A DNA stretch of 64,000 nt from Rhizobiales bacterium dw_265. GTDB lineage: Bacteria; Pseudomonadota; Alphaproteobacteria; Micropepsales; Micropepsaceae. Location of the stretch: assembly GCA_018449595.1 (NCBI GenBank), contig JAAVUU010000005.1, positions 1 to 64,000 of the forward strand, written 5' to 3'. The position numbers and the translations under genes were made by a program. The notes under the pieces were generated by a model. That model saw nothing but the letters and a program-made list of their open reading frames with translations, had not been told where the DNA came from and did no database searches. Shown piece after piece: positions 40,780 through 48,939 of the stretch; the first letter of the stretch is position 1, and the number at the start of each line of letters is the position of its first letter.

Positions 40780-42479
40780 ACAGACACCCTCTTTCGAAAA
40801 GCATCCCTCAGATCGTCGAGATTAGCCGCATCCTTGAACATGGCCCCTAGTGAGACATAGCGCGGACCGACGGAGCCATCCCGGTAGACACCGCCCGGAT
40901 TTCTCTGTTGGCGCGGCGTCACATTTTTCGAACAGATAACAACAACGTCACTGTCATCCTCGGCAAAGACGCCTTCGCCAAGCATAGTGTTTATGGTGTC
41001 ATCGTTCGCTGCAAAAATTATGCGCGCTTCGGTGCCACCGGAAGCAAGACGAAGCGGGCCGGATTCTGGCAAGCTCGGATCATCGCACTTCATTTCCCAG
41101 TTCCCGGCCTGGGCATCCAAGCCGATCAGGCCGAGAGCCGCGGCGGCTTCTCTGAGGCCAGTAGAAGCGAGTGATTGTTTGCCCTTCATTTGATGCGCTG
41201 GTTGCGAGTCGAGCGCATAATACGGTTGCACACCAGCTTTGCTCAGGCCATCGGAAATTTGATGTCGCACGCGCGACAGGCCAGCGGCAACAGCGTGGGT
41301 CAAGTCCAACCGCCTGGTATTGCCGGCTTCCGCGATATTGTCGCGGACAAAGACCAAGCCGGCTTCGATTGCCGATTGCGCGGCGGAATTTAGGTTCGGC
41401 GCGGCAACATCGCTCGCCAGCACTTTCAACTTTTCGGTTAGCACCGACAGTAGGAGCGCGAGCAACAGTGGCTTCGCATAAGCCCGGATCCGTGCGGCCT
41501 CACAGATTTGGTCTCGATTGGGGTCATAATCATCTCCGTAAGCCACAGTCAGAAGATCTTTATGGTCCTGGCCCAGCGCCTCAGCGGAAATGACGATTGG
41601 CGTCGGGTTGGCGTTCCACTTCCAACCCTTGATCGCACCAACGGCTGAGAAGAGGTTTTTGATATTCGTATCTTGAGCCGATAGCCCGATCAGGAGTGCA
41701 CGCGATCGCTGGATAACGCCTTCGAGCTGGTCGCGTACGAGCTTAAAGGTCTGAGAATTGATCCATCCCTGGATCTGTCCGGATCGCGCGATCAAGAGAG
41801 GGCGGTATTTGGCTTCGTCATTGATGGCGCGGACGGCGCACCCGTGGAATTTGTAGAGCGTCGCGAATGGCGCTTCTGGAGAGCGCAGATCATCGCCAGT
41901 TACGGTAATCTTGAACACCTTATCTGCATGTCCGAGCTGGGCAATCGCGGCTTCTATCAGGCCGTCCCAGTTCGGCGTCGCAATTTCCGAAATCGCACCT
42001 TCAAGGACCAGCATTCCGACGGCCAGGTGTTCGCAATCCGGCTCTTCCGCGGCAAAAGTGGCGGGAAAATCCAGGCCGACCCAGAGGAGGAAATCTGCCG
42101 GCTTCCCAGCCACCTCAGTAGATAAGACCTTCGAGTATTGGTCCCAGAGCCGATTGGTCAGCGTCTTGATACAGCCCCAGTTTTGAGGCGGCACCGCCAA
42201 GTCGATTTGACCGCGCTGAGATGCATCGAGCGCGGCGAGGCCAATGACATGATCTAATGCGAGCTTATAGGGGCAATCTGCGGCCATCGTGGCGTTCTGG
42301 CGGAGATAGTCCAACAATTTAACAAGGACGCCATCGAGGCCGATCACGCGATCGCGCGATATCCCCGAGCCGAGCCAAAAGGTGTAGCCGCCATGAGCGA
42401 TTGCTTTTGCAACGGCGCTCAATGGCCCGTCGAACAGATCGAGGGTCTCTTTGATCGAGATGTCGCTGGCAGTCGGCAA
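40776..42479 (-). CDS. SIR2-like NADase effector
   Basis: 567 aa. SIR2 fold motifs in order: FWLGSGISRD (37-41 GSGIS, nucleotide loop), EIATPNWDGLIEAA (N170, D172), LYKFHGCAV (catalytic His H212) and ALLIGLSAQDTNIKNL (265-275). The C-terminal about 250 residues carry no familiar domain and may sense or bind the partners. SIR2 domains of this type in defence systems degrade NAD+ to stop phage growth. The start is TTG at 42479; an in-frame TGA lies two codons upstream, so no longer product exists. It is the first gene of the operon. Confidence 0.85.
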   Translation of the reverse strand: MPTASDISIKETLDLFDGPLSAVAKAIAHGGYTFWLGSGISRDRVIGLDGVLVKLLDYLRQNATMAADCPYKLALDHVIGLAALDASQRGQIDLAVPPQNWGCIKTLTNRLWDQYSKVLSTEVAGKPADFLLWVGLDFPATFAAEEPDCEHLAVGMLVLEGAISEIATPNWDGLIEAAIAQLGHADKVFKITVTGDDLRSPEAPFATLYKFHGCAVRAINDEAKYRPLLIARSGQIQGWINSQTFKLVRDQLEGVIQRSRALLIGLSAQDTNIKNLFSAVGAIKGWKWNANPTPIVISAEALGQDHKDLLTVAYGDDYDPNRDQICEAARIRAYAKPLLLALLLSVLTEKLKVLASDVAAPNLNSAAQSAIEAGLVFVRDNIAEAGNTRRLDLTHAVAAGLSRVRHQISDGLSKAGVQPYYALDSQPAHQMKGKQSLASTGLREAAAALGLIGLDAQAGNWEMKCDDPSLPESGPLRLASGGTEARIIFAANDDTINTMLGEGVFAEDDSDVVVICSKNVTPRQQRNPGGVYRDGSVGPRYVSLGAMFKDAANLDDLRDAFRKRVSV

Positions 42480-42520
42480 ATATCACCCGCCCAAACGATG
42501 AAATGAAAATTTGAAAACAT

Positions 42521-42543
42521 CCGGGTCGCCCAACCCGGTTTTA
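42521..42543. other. Short hairpin upstream of the SIR2 operon
   Basis: CCGGGT (42521-42526) and ACCCGG (42533-42538) form a 6-base stem followed by four T. On the plus strand it resembles a small terminator, but no rightward gene precedes it within the island. It may instead be an operator near the SIR2 promoter. Confidence 0.3.
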
Positions 42544-42744
42544 CTCATACGCGAACGCGCTAAGCCCAGCCCGTCAAACCTAAGACAGCTATGCGCGGGT
42601 AATCGCGCAAGGAAGAATGGTGCCACTTAGGCGTGCTGTCGCACATTAGTGGAATTGATTGGCAGGGCTAGGGGTAAATGAGGAGGTATAGGTCATGCCG
42701 GCACGCGATCGGGGCCGTCTGGGCGCAAACACCGGGTTTGAGAG

Positions 42745-42800
42745 TGGCGCCCCGGGCCGGACTTGAACCAGCACACCTTTCGGTACCGCATTTCGAATCT
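42745..42800 (-). tRNA. tRNA 3'-end-like fragment
   Basis: On the minus strand, GCTGG TTCAAGT CCGGC forms a good T arm (42756-42772), followed by an acceptor-like CCGGGGC, one discriminator base and CCA (42745-42755). Further upstream, TTCGAAA resembles the anticodon loop of a tRNA-Ser(CGA), but its stem does not pair, and no matching 5' acceptor strand GCCCCGG is present. It is at best a degenerate 3' fragment. Confidence 0.3.
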
Positions 42801-42953
42801 ATCGCGTCCATTGCCCTTTGTAACTCTACTCAGGAATGCGAACTGCTGTTGCCGCACCCATGTCCGCACGGATACATTTTCTAGCAACTTCAGTAGATTA
42901 GAGGGCGGTTGGAATGTGCAGAAGCAGATGTCTAGGATTGATTATCTAATTAA

Positions 42954-43934
42954 ATGAGTAACTTAAGCCACAAATTTTCCGTTGCCCCTATGATGGACTG
43001 GACCGACAGTCCCTGCCGGGTGCTGCATCGCTGCCTGACCCGGCACGCCCTGCTTTATACCGAGATGGTGACGGCGGAGGCCGTGCTGCATGGCGACCGC
43101 GCGCGGCTTCTGGGGTTCGATGCCAGCGAGCATCCCCTGGCGCTGCAGCTGGGCGGCAGCGATCCCGCCCGTCTGGCCCAGGCGGCGCGCATCGCGGCGG
43201 ATTTCGGCTATGACGAAATCAACCTGAATGTCGGCTGCCCCAGCGACCGGGTGCAGTCGGGCCGCTTCGGCGCCTGCCTGATGCGCGAACCGGCGCTGGT
43301 GGGCGATTGCGTCGCGGCGATGCGCGCGGCGGTTTGCATTCCCGTCACGGTGAAGTGCCGCATCGGCGTGGACGACCAGAACCCGGAGGAAAGCCTGCGC
43401 GCATTGCTGGACAGTTGCAGCGCGGCGGGCGTGACGGTGTTCGCGGTGCATGCCCGCAAGGCCTGGCTGGAGGGACTGTCGCCCAGGGAAAACCGCGACG
43501 TGCCGCCGCTGGATCATGACCTGGTCTATCGGGTCAAGCGCGAACGCCCGCACCTGATCATCCAGGTCAATGGCGGCATCGAAACCCTGGAGCAGGCCGA
43601 GGCGCATCTGCGCCATGTCGATGGCGTGATGCTGGGCCGCGCCGCCTATCACAATCCGGCGCTGCTGGCCGAAGTGGATGCGCGTTTTTTCGGGGCCGCG
43701 CCGGTGGATGTGGATGCGGCGGTGGAGGCCTATTGCGATCATGTCGAACGCCGGCTGGCGGCGGGGGGGCGGCTGCACACCCTGACCAAGCCGATGCTGG
43801 GGCTTTACAATGGCCGCCCCGGAGCGCGGCTGTTCCGCCGCCATCTCAGTGAAAACGCGGTGCGCGACGGCGCGGGGATCGCCGTGCTGCGCGAGGCCTT
43901 GGCGCTGGTGAAACGCCAGCCCGTCGCCGCATGA
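42954..43934 (+). CDS. dusA: tRNA-dihydrouridine synthase A
   Basis: 326 aa, full length. FMN TIM barrel with FSVAPMMDWTDSPCRVLHRC, LQLGGSDPARLAQAARIAAD, and NLNVGCPSDRVQSGRFGACL holding the catalytic Cys. Also PVTVKCRIGVDDQNPEESL and VDGVMLGRAAYHNPALLAEV. It reduces uridines in the D-loop of tRNA. The gene was split by the island but is whole because attR supplies a replacement start (MSNLSHKF instead of MKFLSHKF). Its promoter and leader therefore now belong to the island. The next gene overlaps by 4 bases. Confidence 0.95.
   Translation: MSNLSHKFSVAPMMDWTDSPCRVLHRCLTRHALLYTEMVTAEAVLHGDRARLLGFDASEHPLALQLGGSDPARLAQAARIAADFGYDEINLNVGCPSDRVQSGRFGACLMREPALVGDCVAAMRAAVCIPVTVKCRIGVDDQNPEESLRALLDSCSAAGVTVFAVHARKAWLEGLSPRENRDVPPLDHDLVYRVKRERPHLIIQVNGGIETLEQAEAHLRHVDGVMLGRAAYHNPALLAEVDARFFGAAPVDVDAAVEAYCDHVERRLAAGGRLHTLTKPMLGLYNGRPGARLFRRHLSENAVRDGAGIAVLREALALVKRQPVAA
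42962..42979 (+). repeat. attR: core repeat inside dusA codons 3-9
   Basis: CTTAAGCCACAAATTTTC, identical to 26129-26146; similarity continues to ATGATGGA at about 42995. It lies within the first codons of the intact dusA. The codons before it, and the A/T-rich leader (ATTATCTAATTAA), should derive from the island; those after it are high-GC host sequence. Confidence 0.88.
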
Positions 43935-44545
43935 GCGATACGCCAAATCCCGAAGTCCGCCACACGCTGGGCGAAGACATCTATGCCATCGCGATCGGGG
44001 CCTCGCTGTCGGCCTTCGGCATCGTGATGCTGCATGCCGCGGGGCTGGTGACGGGCGGCGTGGCGGGCCTGGCGCTGACCGTTTCCTACCTGACCGGCAT
44101 TCCCGTCGGCACGCTGTTTTTCACCATTAACCTGCCCTTCCTGGTGCTGGCGCAACGCACCATGGGCTGGCGCTTCACCATCAAGTCGGCCGTCACCGTG
44201 GCGCTGCTGTCGGTGCTGACCTGGGTGATGCCGGGCCTGAGCCCGATGGGCCAGGTCAATGCCTGGTTCGCCGCCATCTTCGGCGGCACGGTGATCGGCA
44301 TGGGCATTCTGTCGCTGGCGCGGCACAAATCCAGCGTCGGCGGCATCGGCGTGCTGGCGCTGTATCTGTACGAGAAGCGCGGCATCAATGCCGGCAAGGT
44401 GCAGGGCGCGGCCGACACAGTGATCGTGCTGTCGGCCTGTGTCGTGCTGGATGTGCGCCACCTGCTGCTGTCGGTGTTGAGCGCCGTCGCCTTGAGCGCG
44501 GTGCTCTACACTTTCCACCGCAAAGGCCGCTACACCGGCTACTAG
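43931..44545 (+). CDS. YitT/DUF161-type membrane protein
   Basis: 204 aa with five to six hydrophobic segments, starting after a short soluble leader (MSDTPNPEVRHTLGEDIYAI). AAGLVTGGVAGLALTVSYLT, PVGTLFFTINLPFLVLAQRT, and MGWRFTIKSAVTVALLSVLT are typical of the YitT family N-terminal domain; the usual C-terminal DUF2179 domain is absent. The function is unknown. It is coupled to dusA through an ATGA overlap and converges on the esterase gene with a 4-base overlap. Confidence 0.85.
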   Translation: MSDTPNPEVRHTLGEDIYAIAIGASLSAFGIVMLHAAGLVTGGVAGLALTVSYLTGIPVGTLFFTINLPFLVLAQRTMGWRFTIKSAVTVALLSVLTWVMPGLSPMGQVNAWFAAIFGGTVIGMGILSLARHKSSVGGIGVLALYLYEKRGINAGKVQGAADTVIVLSACVVLDVRHLLLSVLSAVALSAVLYTFHRKGRYTGY

Positions 44546-45540
44546 ACGGTCTTGAATATCCCGCGCGCGGCGCCCCATGTCCGCAGCAGTTGCGGCCAGA
44601 CCGCATCCGGCTTGCCCGCCGTGCGGGCGATGCCGAAGCCGTGGCCGCCCGTCTCAAAAACATGAATCTCGGACGGGATTTTCGCGGCCTGCAGCGCCAG
44701 CCAATAGGCGACGCCATTGGGCAGCGGCGGCACGGTGGTATCGTCGGCGGCCAGGCACACCCAGCTGGGCGGCGCGTCGCCCGGCACATGCTTCTCGCAG
44801 GAATAGGCGTCGATCAGCGCGGGCGGCGGGTTCGGCCCCAGCAACTTGTCAACCGATCCCTGGTGCGCGCCCGCTCCCATGGTGACGACCGGATACATCG
44901 GCACCGAGAAATCCGGCCGCGCGCTGACGCTGTCGGCGGCATCCAGCGGCGCATAGACATTGGCGGCGAAGCGCGTGGCGATGGAACAGGCGACATGGCC
45001 GCCCGCCGAAAAGCCCATGAAGCCGATGCGCGCGGGGTCTATGGCATATTGCGCCGCATTGGCGCGCACCAGCCGCACGGCGCGCTGGGCATCCTGCAGC
45101 GGTACGTCGCTGCGGTTGGCCCAGCCTTCGCCCGGCAGGCGGTAGCGCAGCACAAAGCAGGTGACGCCCATGGCGTTGAAGTGGCGGCCCACATCCATGC
45201 CTTCAAAGTCCAGCATCTGGCGGCTATAGCCGCCGCCCGGCGCCAGGATCAGCGCCGAGCCGTCCGGCTTGTCGGGCCGCAGCACGTTCAGCACCGGCAG
45301 GCCGACCTGGTCTATGGCGCGGTCGCTGGGCGTGATGTAGGCGGGCTCGTGATTGACCACCCGGTCGGCCGGCAATTTCAGCCCCGCGCCGCCCGGCGGC
45401 GTGCCGGGCCACAGCAGGATATTTTCCCTGGGGTCGCTGGGCAGCACGCCGTCGCCCGCAACCGGCGTATCCGCCAGGGCCTGCTTTGACAAAGCGGCGG
45501 CGGCAATGCCGGCCCCGATAATCGTGCGGCGATCCATCAA
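44542..45540 (-). CDS. Exported alpha/beta-hydrolase (acetyl-esterase/BD-FAE-like)
   Basis: 332 aa. The Tat-type signal MDRRTIIGAGIAAAALSKQA ends near ALADT. Oxyanion motif LILAPGGGYSRQMLDFEGMD, nucleophile GFMGFSAGGHVACS, Asp in CLAADDTTVPP and His in FETGGHGFGIAR make a complete triad. WPGTPPGG and ILLWPG near the N-terminus are usual in carbohydrate acetyl-esterases of this group. It is likely periplasmic. It is followed by the DAACS transporter gene upstream in the same direction with a 9-base gap. Confidence 0.9.
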   Translation of the reverse strand: MMDRRTIIGAGIAAAALSKQALADTPVAGDGVLPSDPRENILLWPGTPPGGAGLKLPADRVVNHEPAYITPSDRAIDQVGLPVLNVLRPDKPDGSALILAPGGGYSRQMLDFEGMDVGRHFNAMGVTCFVLRYRLPGEGWANRSDVPLQDAQRAVRLVRANAAQYAIDPARIGFMGFSAGGHVACSIATRFAANVYAPLDAADSVSARPDFSVPMYPVVTMGAGAHQGSVDKLLGPNPPPALIDAYSCEKHVPGDAPPSWVCLAADDTTVPPLPNGVAYWLALQAAKIPSEIHVFETGGHGFGIARTAGKPDAVWPQLLRTWGAARGIFKTV

Positions 45541-45549
45541 TCCCTCCCG

Positions 45550-46770
45550 TTATTGTGCTTTTGTCTCCCACTTTGCCACCGACGCGGCGGCAAGGCCATT
45601 GGCCACGGCATTGGTGCCGGTGCGGCCCATGTCCAGGAAATGATCCACGCCCAGGATCAGCACGATGCCGGCTTCGGGAATATGGAAATAGGGCAGCACC
45701 GCCGACACGATCAGGATGCCGGCGCGCGGCACCCCGGCGATGCCCTTGCTGAGGACGAACAGCATGAACAGCATCTGCGCCAGCGCCCAGCCGGCAATCG
45801 GCACGTCATAGGCCTGGGCCACGAAGATCGCCGCCCAGGTGCAATAGCACATCGAGCCGACCAGGTTGAAGGAATAGCCCAGCGGCAACACCAGCGCGGC
45901 GATGCGGTTGGGCACGCCGAACGCCTCCAGCCGCGCCAGCAGGCTGGGATAGACCGCTTCCGAACTGGCGGTGGTGAAGGCGATCAGCGCCGGCTGGCGG
46001 ATGGCCAGCAGCAGCGCCTTCAGGGGCCCGCGGCCCAGGATCGCCGTGCCCGCCGCCAGCATCGCCAGCCATATGCCCGCCAGCGCGACATAGAAGCCGC
46101 CGACATAGGCGGCGTAATGGACGATGATGTCGGTGCCCTGCTCGGCCAGCGCCACCGCCACGGCGGCGAACACCGCCACCGGCGCCAGGTACATCACATA
46201 GCCGGTCATCTTGAGCATCAGCTTCGACACGGCCTCCGCCAGCGCCAGCAGCGGTTCGCCCGCCGCGCCCATATGGGCGATAGCGACGCCGGCCACCAGG
46301 GCGAAGACCACGATCTGCAATATCTCGTTCTCGGCCATGGCCTGGACGATGGAGACCGGCACCAGATGACCGACAAAAGTCGCCAGGGTCAGCGGCGGCG
46401 CCGATGCCGCGCCCGCGACGGTTGCGGCCGTCATGTGCATGCCCGCGCCCGGCGTCAGCAGTTCGACCGCGGCCAGCGCCACCAGGATGGCGGTGACCGA
46501 GGCGGCGACGAACCAGGCCAGCGCCTGCAGGGCGATGCGGCCGACCGTGGCGGTTTCGCGGATGCGCCCCACCCCGGTCAGCAGGGTGGAAAACACCAGC
46601 GGCGCGATGATCATGCGGATGGCGCGCAGGAAGATGGTGGCCAGGAGGCCCAGTCCGCCGGTCAGGCCCTGCATGGTCGGTTTGTCGGTGACCGTGGCGT
46701 GACAGGCCAGGCCGAAGCCGATGCCCAGCAGCATCGCCACCAGAACCCACATTGTCATGCCGCGCAGCAT
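45550..46770 (-). CDS. Dicarboxylate/amino acid:cation symporter (DAACS)
   Basis: 406 aa from the ATG at 46770, which has GAGG six bases upstream; the longer frame to 46830 overlaps the next gene. The glutamate/dicarboxylate symporter family is clear from IRMIIAPLVFSTLLTGVGRI (TM3), FTTASSEAVYPSLLARLEAF (first re-entrant loop) and LVLPLGYSFNLVGSMCYCTW (TM7 with the NxxG/T region). VDHFLDMGRTGTNAVANGLA matches the DxxRT motif of TM8. It imports a dicarboxylate or acidic amino acid with H+ or Na+. Confidence 0.93.
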   Translation of the reverse strand: MLRGMTMWVLVAMLLGIGFGLACHATVTDKPTMQGLTGGLGLLATIFLRAIRMIIAPLVFSTLLTGVGRIRETATVGRIALQALAWFVAASVTAILVALAAVELLTPGAGMHMTAATVAGAASAPPLTLATFVGHLVPVSIVQAMAENEILQIVVFALVAGVAIAHMGAAGEPLLALAEAVSKLMLKMTGYVMYLAPVAVFAAVAVALAEQGTDIIVHYAAYVGGFYVALAGIWLAMLAAGTAILGRGPLKALLLAIRQPALIAFTTASSEAVYPSLLARLEAFGVPNRIAALVLPLGYSFNLVGSMCYCTWAAIFVAQAYDVPIAGWALAQMLFMLFVLSKGIAGVPRAGILIVSAVLPYFHIPEAGIVLILGVDHFLDMGRTGTNAVANGLAAASVAKWETKAQ

Positions 46771-46796
46771 CAGAAACCTCAGGACGTAATCTACCG

Positions 46797-47318
46797 CTAC
46801 CAATTGTCTTTCGAATTGGATTTCACGCACGCGGCTAAATTCGCTGAGATCGACTCGATGGCCAGCCGGGCCTTGTCACCGCCGGAGAACGACCAAGTGC
46901 CAATGGGCGTCCAACCAGTTCTAGCATCAAGGAACTGTTCGATGTTCGTATGAACAATCCTAAAGCGACCATCCTTGGCCTGGAACGTCATTGTTGTCCG
47001 CGCTGTAGGGGCGAGCAGACCAAAAGAGTACTTGAACGAATTATTCGCTACTATGACACCGCCATCAACGTCTTCAGAGATGATCATTGGCGCGTCAACG
47101 AACCCGGGCTTTATGAATTGCGCAATACATATCTTCGCGCGCTTTGTTAATGCCTGATGATCTCCGGCTGCATCAAAAACAGGACTCTCTACGCTGTTCA
47201 GATATCGCGTGTCGTCCGTGCCGGCGGCCCAACTTTCGCCGGCCAAACCAAACCCAAAAAGAACTGCCGTAGCCGTCACAAACCAGTTTTTGCGCACGGC
47301 TACCCTCGTCAAAGACAA
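46797..47318 (-). CDS. Secreted protein of unknown function
   Basis: 173 aa. Signal-peptide-like start RKNWFVTATAVLFGFGLAGE ending ESWAAG. The mature part has the pattern ALTKRAKICIAQFIKPGFVD, ISEDVDGGVIVANNSFKYSF and ARTTMTFQAKDGRFRIVHTN, as seen in small exported proteins resembling the DUF4468/TBP-like fold; that link is from memory and uncertain. It lies 14 bases downstream of the phosphohexomutase gene. Its A/T content is higher than that of its neighbours, which may indicate recent transfer. Confidence 0.6.
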   Translation of the reverse strand: MSLTRVAVRKNWFVTATAVLFGFGLAGESWAAGTDDTRYLNSVESPVFDAAGDHQALTKRAKICIAQFIKPGFVDAPMIISEDVDGGVIVANNSFKYSFGLLAPTARTTMTFQAKDGRFRIVHTNIEQFLDARTGWTPIGTWSFSGGDKARLAIESISANLAACVKSNSKDNW

Positions 47319-47332
47319 GCCCCAATCTGAGG

Positions 47333-48847
47333 CTATATCTTTTGATCGTATTCTCCAACCTCGGGATGTTTGCCCAGGCGCGCGTCAATGTCGGCGAAGA
47401 TTGCCCGCATATTGGCCTCGGAGGCCGGGCTCTCGACCACCACAACCAGCGATGGCTTGTTGGAGGAGGCGCGCACCAGCCCCCAGGTGCCGTCTTCCAG
47501 GGTGACGCGCACGCCATTGACGGTGACGACCGAGGCGATCTGCTGGCCCAGCAGGGTTTCGCCCTTGTCTTTCATCGCGGAATATTCCGCCACCATGGCC
47601 TCGACCACGGCATATTTGCGGTCGTCGGGGCAGAAGGGCGCCATGGTGGGCGAGCCCCAGCTTTTGGGCAGGCCGTCATACAGCGCCGACAGCTTGGCGC
47701 CCGCGCCCGCCTTGTCCAGCATCTCCAGCACCTGGATGCCGGCGACGATGCCGTCGTCATAGCCATGGCCGATGGGCGGGTTGAAGAAGAAGTGGCCGGA
47801 TTTCTCGAAACCCGCCAGCGCCCCCAGCTCGGCGGTGCGGCGCTTGATATAGCTGTGGCCGGTCTTCCAGTAATCGGTCTTGACGCCATTGGTCTTCAAC
47901 ACCGGATCGGTCAGGTAGAGTCCGGTGGACTTCACATCGACCACGAACTGCGCGTTCTTGTGTTCGGCGCTGAGGCCGCGCGCCAGCATCACCCCGATCT
48001 TGTCGGCGAAAATCTCGCGGCCCAGGTCATCCACCACGCCGCAGCGGTCGCCGTCGCCGTCAAAACCCAGGCAGAGGTCGGCGCCCTGTTCCTTCACCGC
48101 AACGCCCATGGCATGCAGCATTTCCATGTCTTCGGGATTGGGATTGTATTTGGGAAAGGTGAAGTCCAGCGCGTCATCCATGCCGATCACCTCGGCGCCG
48201 ATGCGGCGCAGGGCTTCGGGCGCGAAGGCCCCGGCGGTGCCGTTGCCGCAGGCCGCGATCACCTTGATCGGGCGCGACAGCCTGTGGCCCTTGGTGATCG
48301 CCGCAAGATAAGTCTCGCGCATGTCGGGCACGGCGATGTACTTGCCGCCGTCGCGGGCCACACCCTTGTCATTCAGCACAATGTCCTTGAGGACGTTGAT
48401 CTCGTCGGGGCCGAAGGTCAGCGGGCGTTTCGCCCCCATCTTGACCCCGGTCCAGCCATTCTCGTTATGGCTGGCGGTCACCATCGCCACCGCCGGACAA
48501 TCCAGCGCGAACTGCGCATAATAAGCGACGGGCGACAGCGCCAGCCCGATGTCATGCACTTCGCAGCCGGCCTGCAGCAAGCCGATGGTCAGCGCCTGCT
48601 TGATGCTCTGGGAATAGGAGCGATAGTCATGCCCGGTGACGACTTTGGGCACGACGCCGATCTGGTGCAGATAGGTGCCCAGCCCCAGGCCCAGCGCCTG
48701 GATGCCCAAGAGGTTGATCTCCTTGCCGAACAGCCAGCGCGCATCATATTCGCGAAAGCCGTTGGCGGTGACCAGCGGCAGGTTCTCGTAATCGGCGGTA
48801 TTGGGAACAAGGTCGGCGCGGGGCTTGGTCATGGAATATCCGGGCAA
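47333..48847 (-). CDS. Phosphomannomutase/phosphoglucomutase
   Basis: 504 aa; the ATG at 48832 (MTKPRADL) is a possible later start. Alpha-D-phosphohexomutase motifs: active-site Ser in MVTASHNENGWTGVKMG, metal-binding LGFDGDGDRCGVVDDLG, sugar-binding GFEKSGHFFF (usually GExSGH) and phosphate-binding LVRASSNKPSLV. It interconverts hexose 6- and 1-phosphates for surface polysaccharide and glycogen precursors. The FEKSGH form is a mild departure from the consensus. It is divergent from cobA. Confidence 0.93.
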   Translation of the reverse strand: MPGYSMTKPRADLVPNTADYENLPLVTANGFREYDARWLFGKEINLLGIQALGLGLGTYLHQIGVVPKVVTGHDYRSYSQSIKQALTIGLLQAGCEVHDIGLALSPVAYYAQFALDCPAVAMVTASHNENGWTGVKMGAKRPLTFGPDEINVLKDIVLNDKGVARDGGKYIAVPDMRETYLAAITKGHRLSRPIKVIAACGNGTAGAFAPEALRRIGAEVIGMDDALDFTFPKYNPNPEDMEMLHAMGVAVKEQGADLCLGFDGDGDRCGVVDDLGREIFADKIGVMLARGLSAEHKNAQFVVDVKSTGLYLTDPVLKTNGVKTDYWKTGHSYIKRRTAELGALAGFEKSGHFFFNPPIGHGYDDGIVAGIQVLEMLDKAGAGAKLSALYDGLPKSWGSPTMAPFCPDDRKYAVVEAMVAEYSAMKDKGETLLGQQIASVVTVNGVRVTLEDGTWGLVRASSNKPSLVVVVESPASEANMRAIFADIDARLGKHPEVGEYDQKI

Positions 48848-48939
48848 AGGGATGGGAATGCGCGAAGGTTGTAGCGAGGCCGGAGCGTCTTCTCAACCTG
48901 GCGTTTTTTCAAGCTTTTGCGCGTGATAGGGTTCCGCGC

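Larger units (their letters stand above)
26129..42961. mobile_element. 16.8 kb integrative genomic island inserted in dusA
   Basis: It is bounded by the 18-base identical repeats (26129 and 42962), 16,833 bases apart, with a complete tyrosine recombinase 205 bases inside the left end. Base composition and codon use change sharply at 42.96 kb, where dusA begins. The cargo is hipBA, an AbiEi-like regulator, a SIR2/SMC defence-type operon and several unknown genes. There are no relaxase, type IV secretion, replication, capsid or terminase genes. It therefore looks like a defence-carrying island dependent on its own integrase for excision and on other means for transfer. Confidence 0.85.

Noticed and set aside
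40189..42479. Thoeris (ThsA/ThsB) or SIR2-HerA identity for the SIR2 operon
   Set aside because: There is no TIR-domain gene, and the ATPase has Rad50/SMC features (zinc hook, long coiled coil, LSQGN signature) rather than a HerA-type hexameric ATPase.
42678..42884. Short plus-strand reading frame containing GLEPAHLSVPHFE
   Set aside because: This kind of translation is typical of the antisense of tRNA-like sequence; the region is better read as a tRNA 3' fragment on the minus strand.
43805..44578. Long minus-strand frame across dusA and the YitT-type gene
   Set aside because: It is an antisense frame produced by high-GC codon bias, rich in His, Gln and Arg, opposite two clearly real genes.
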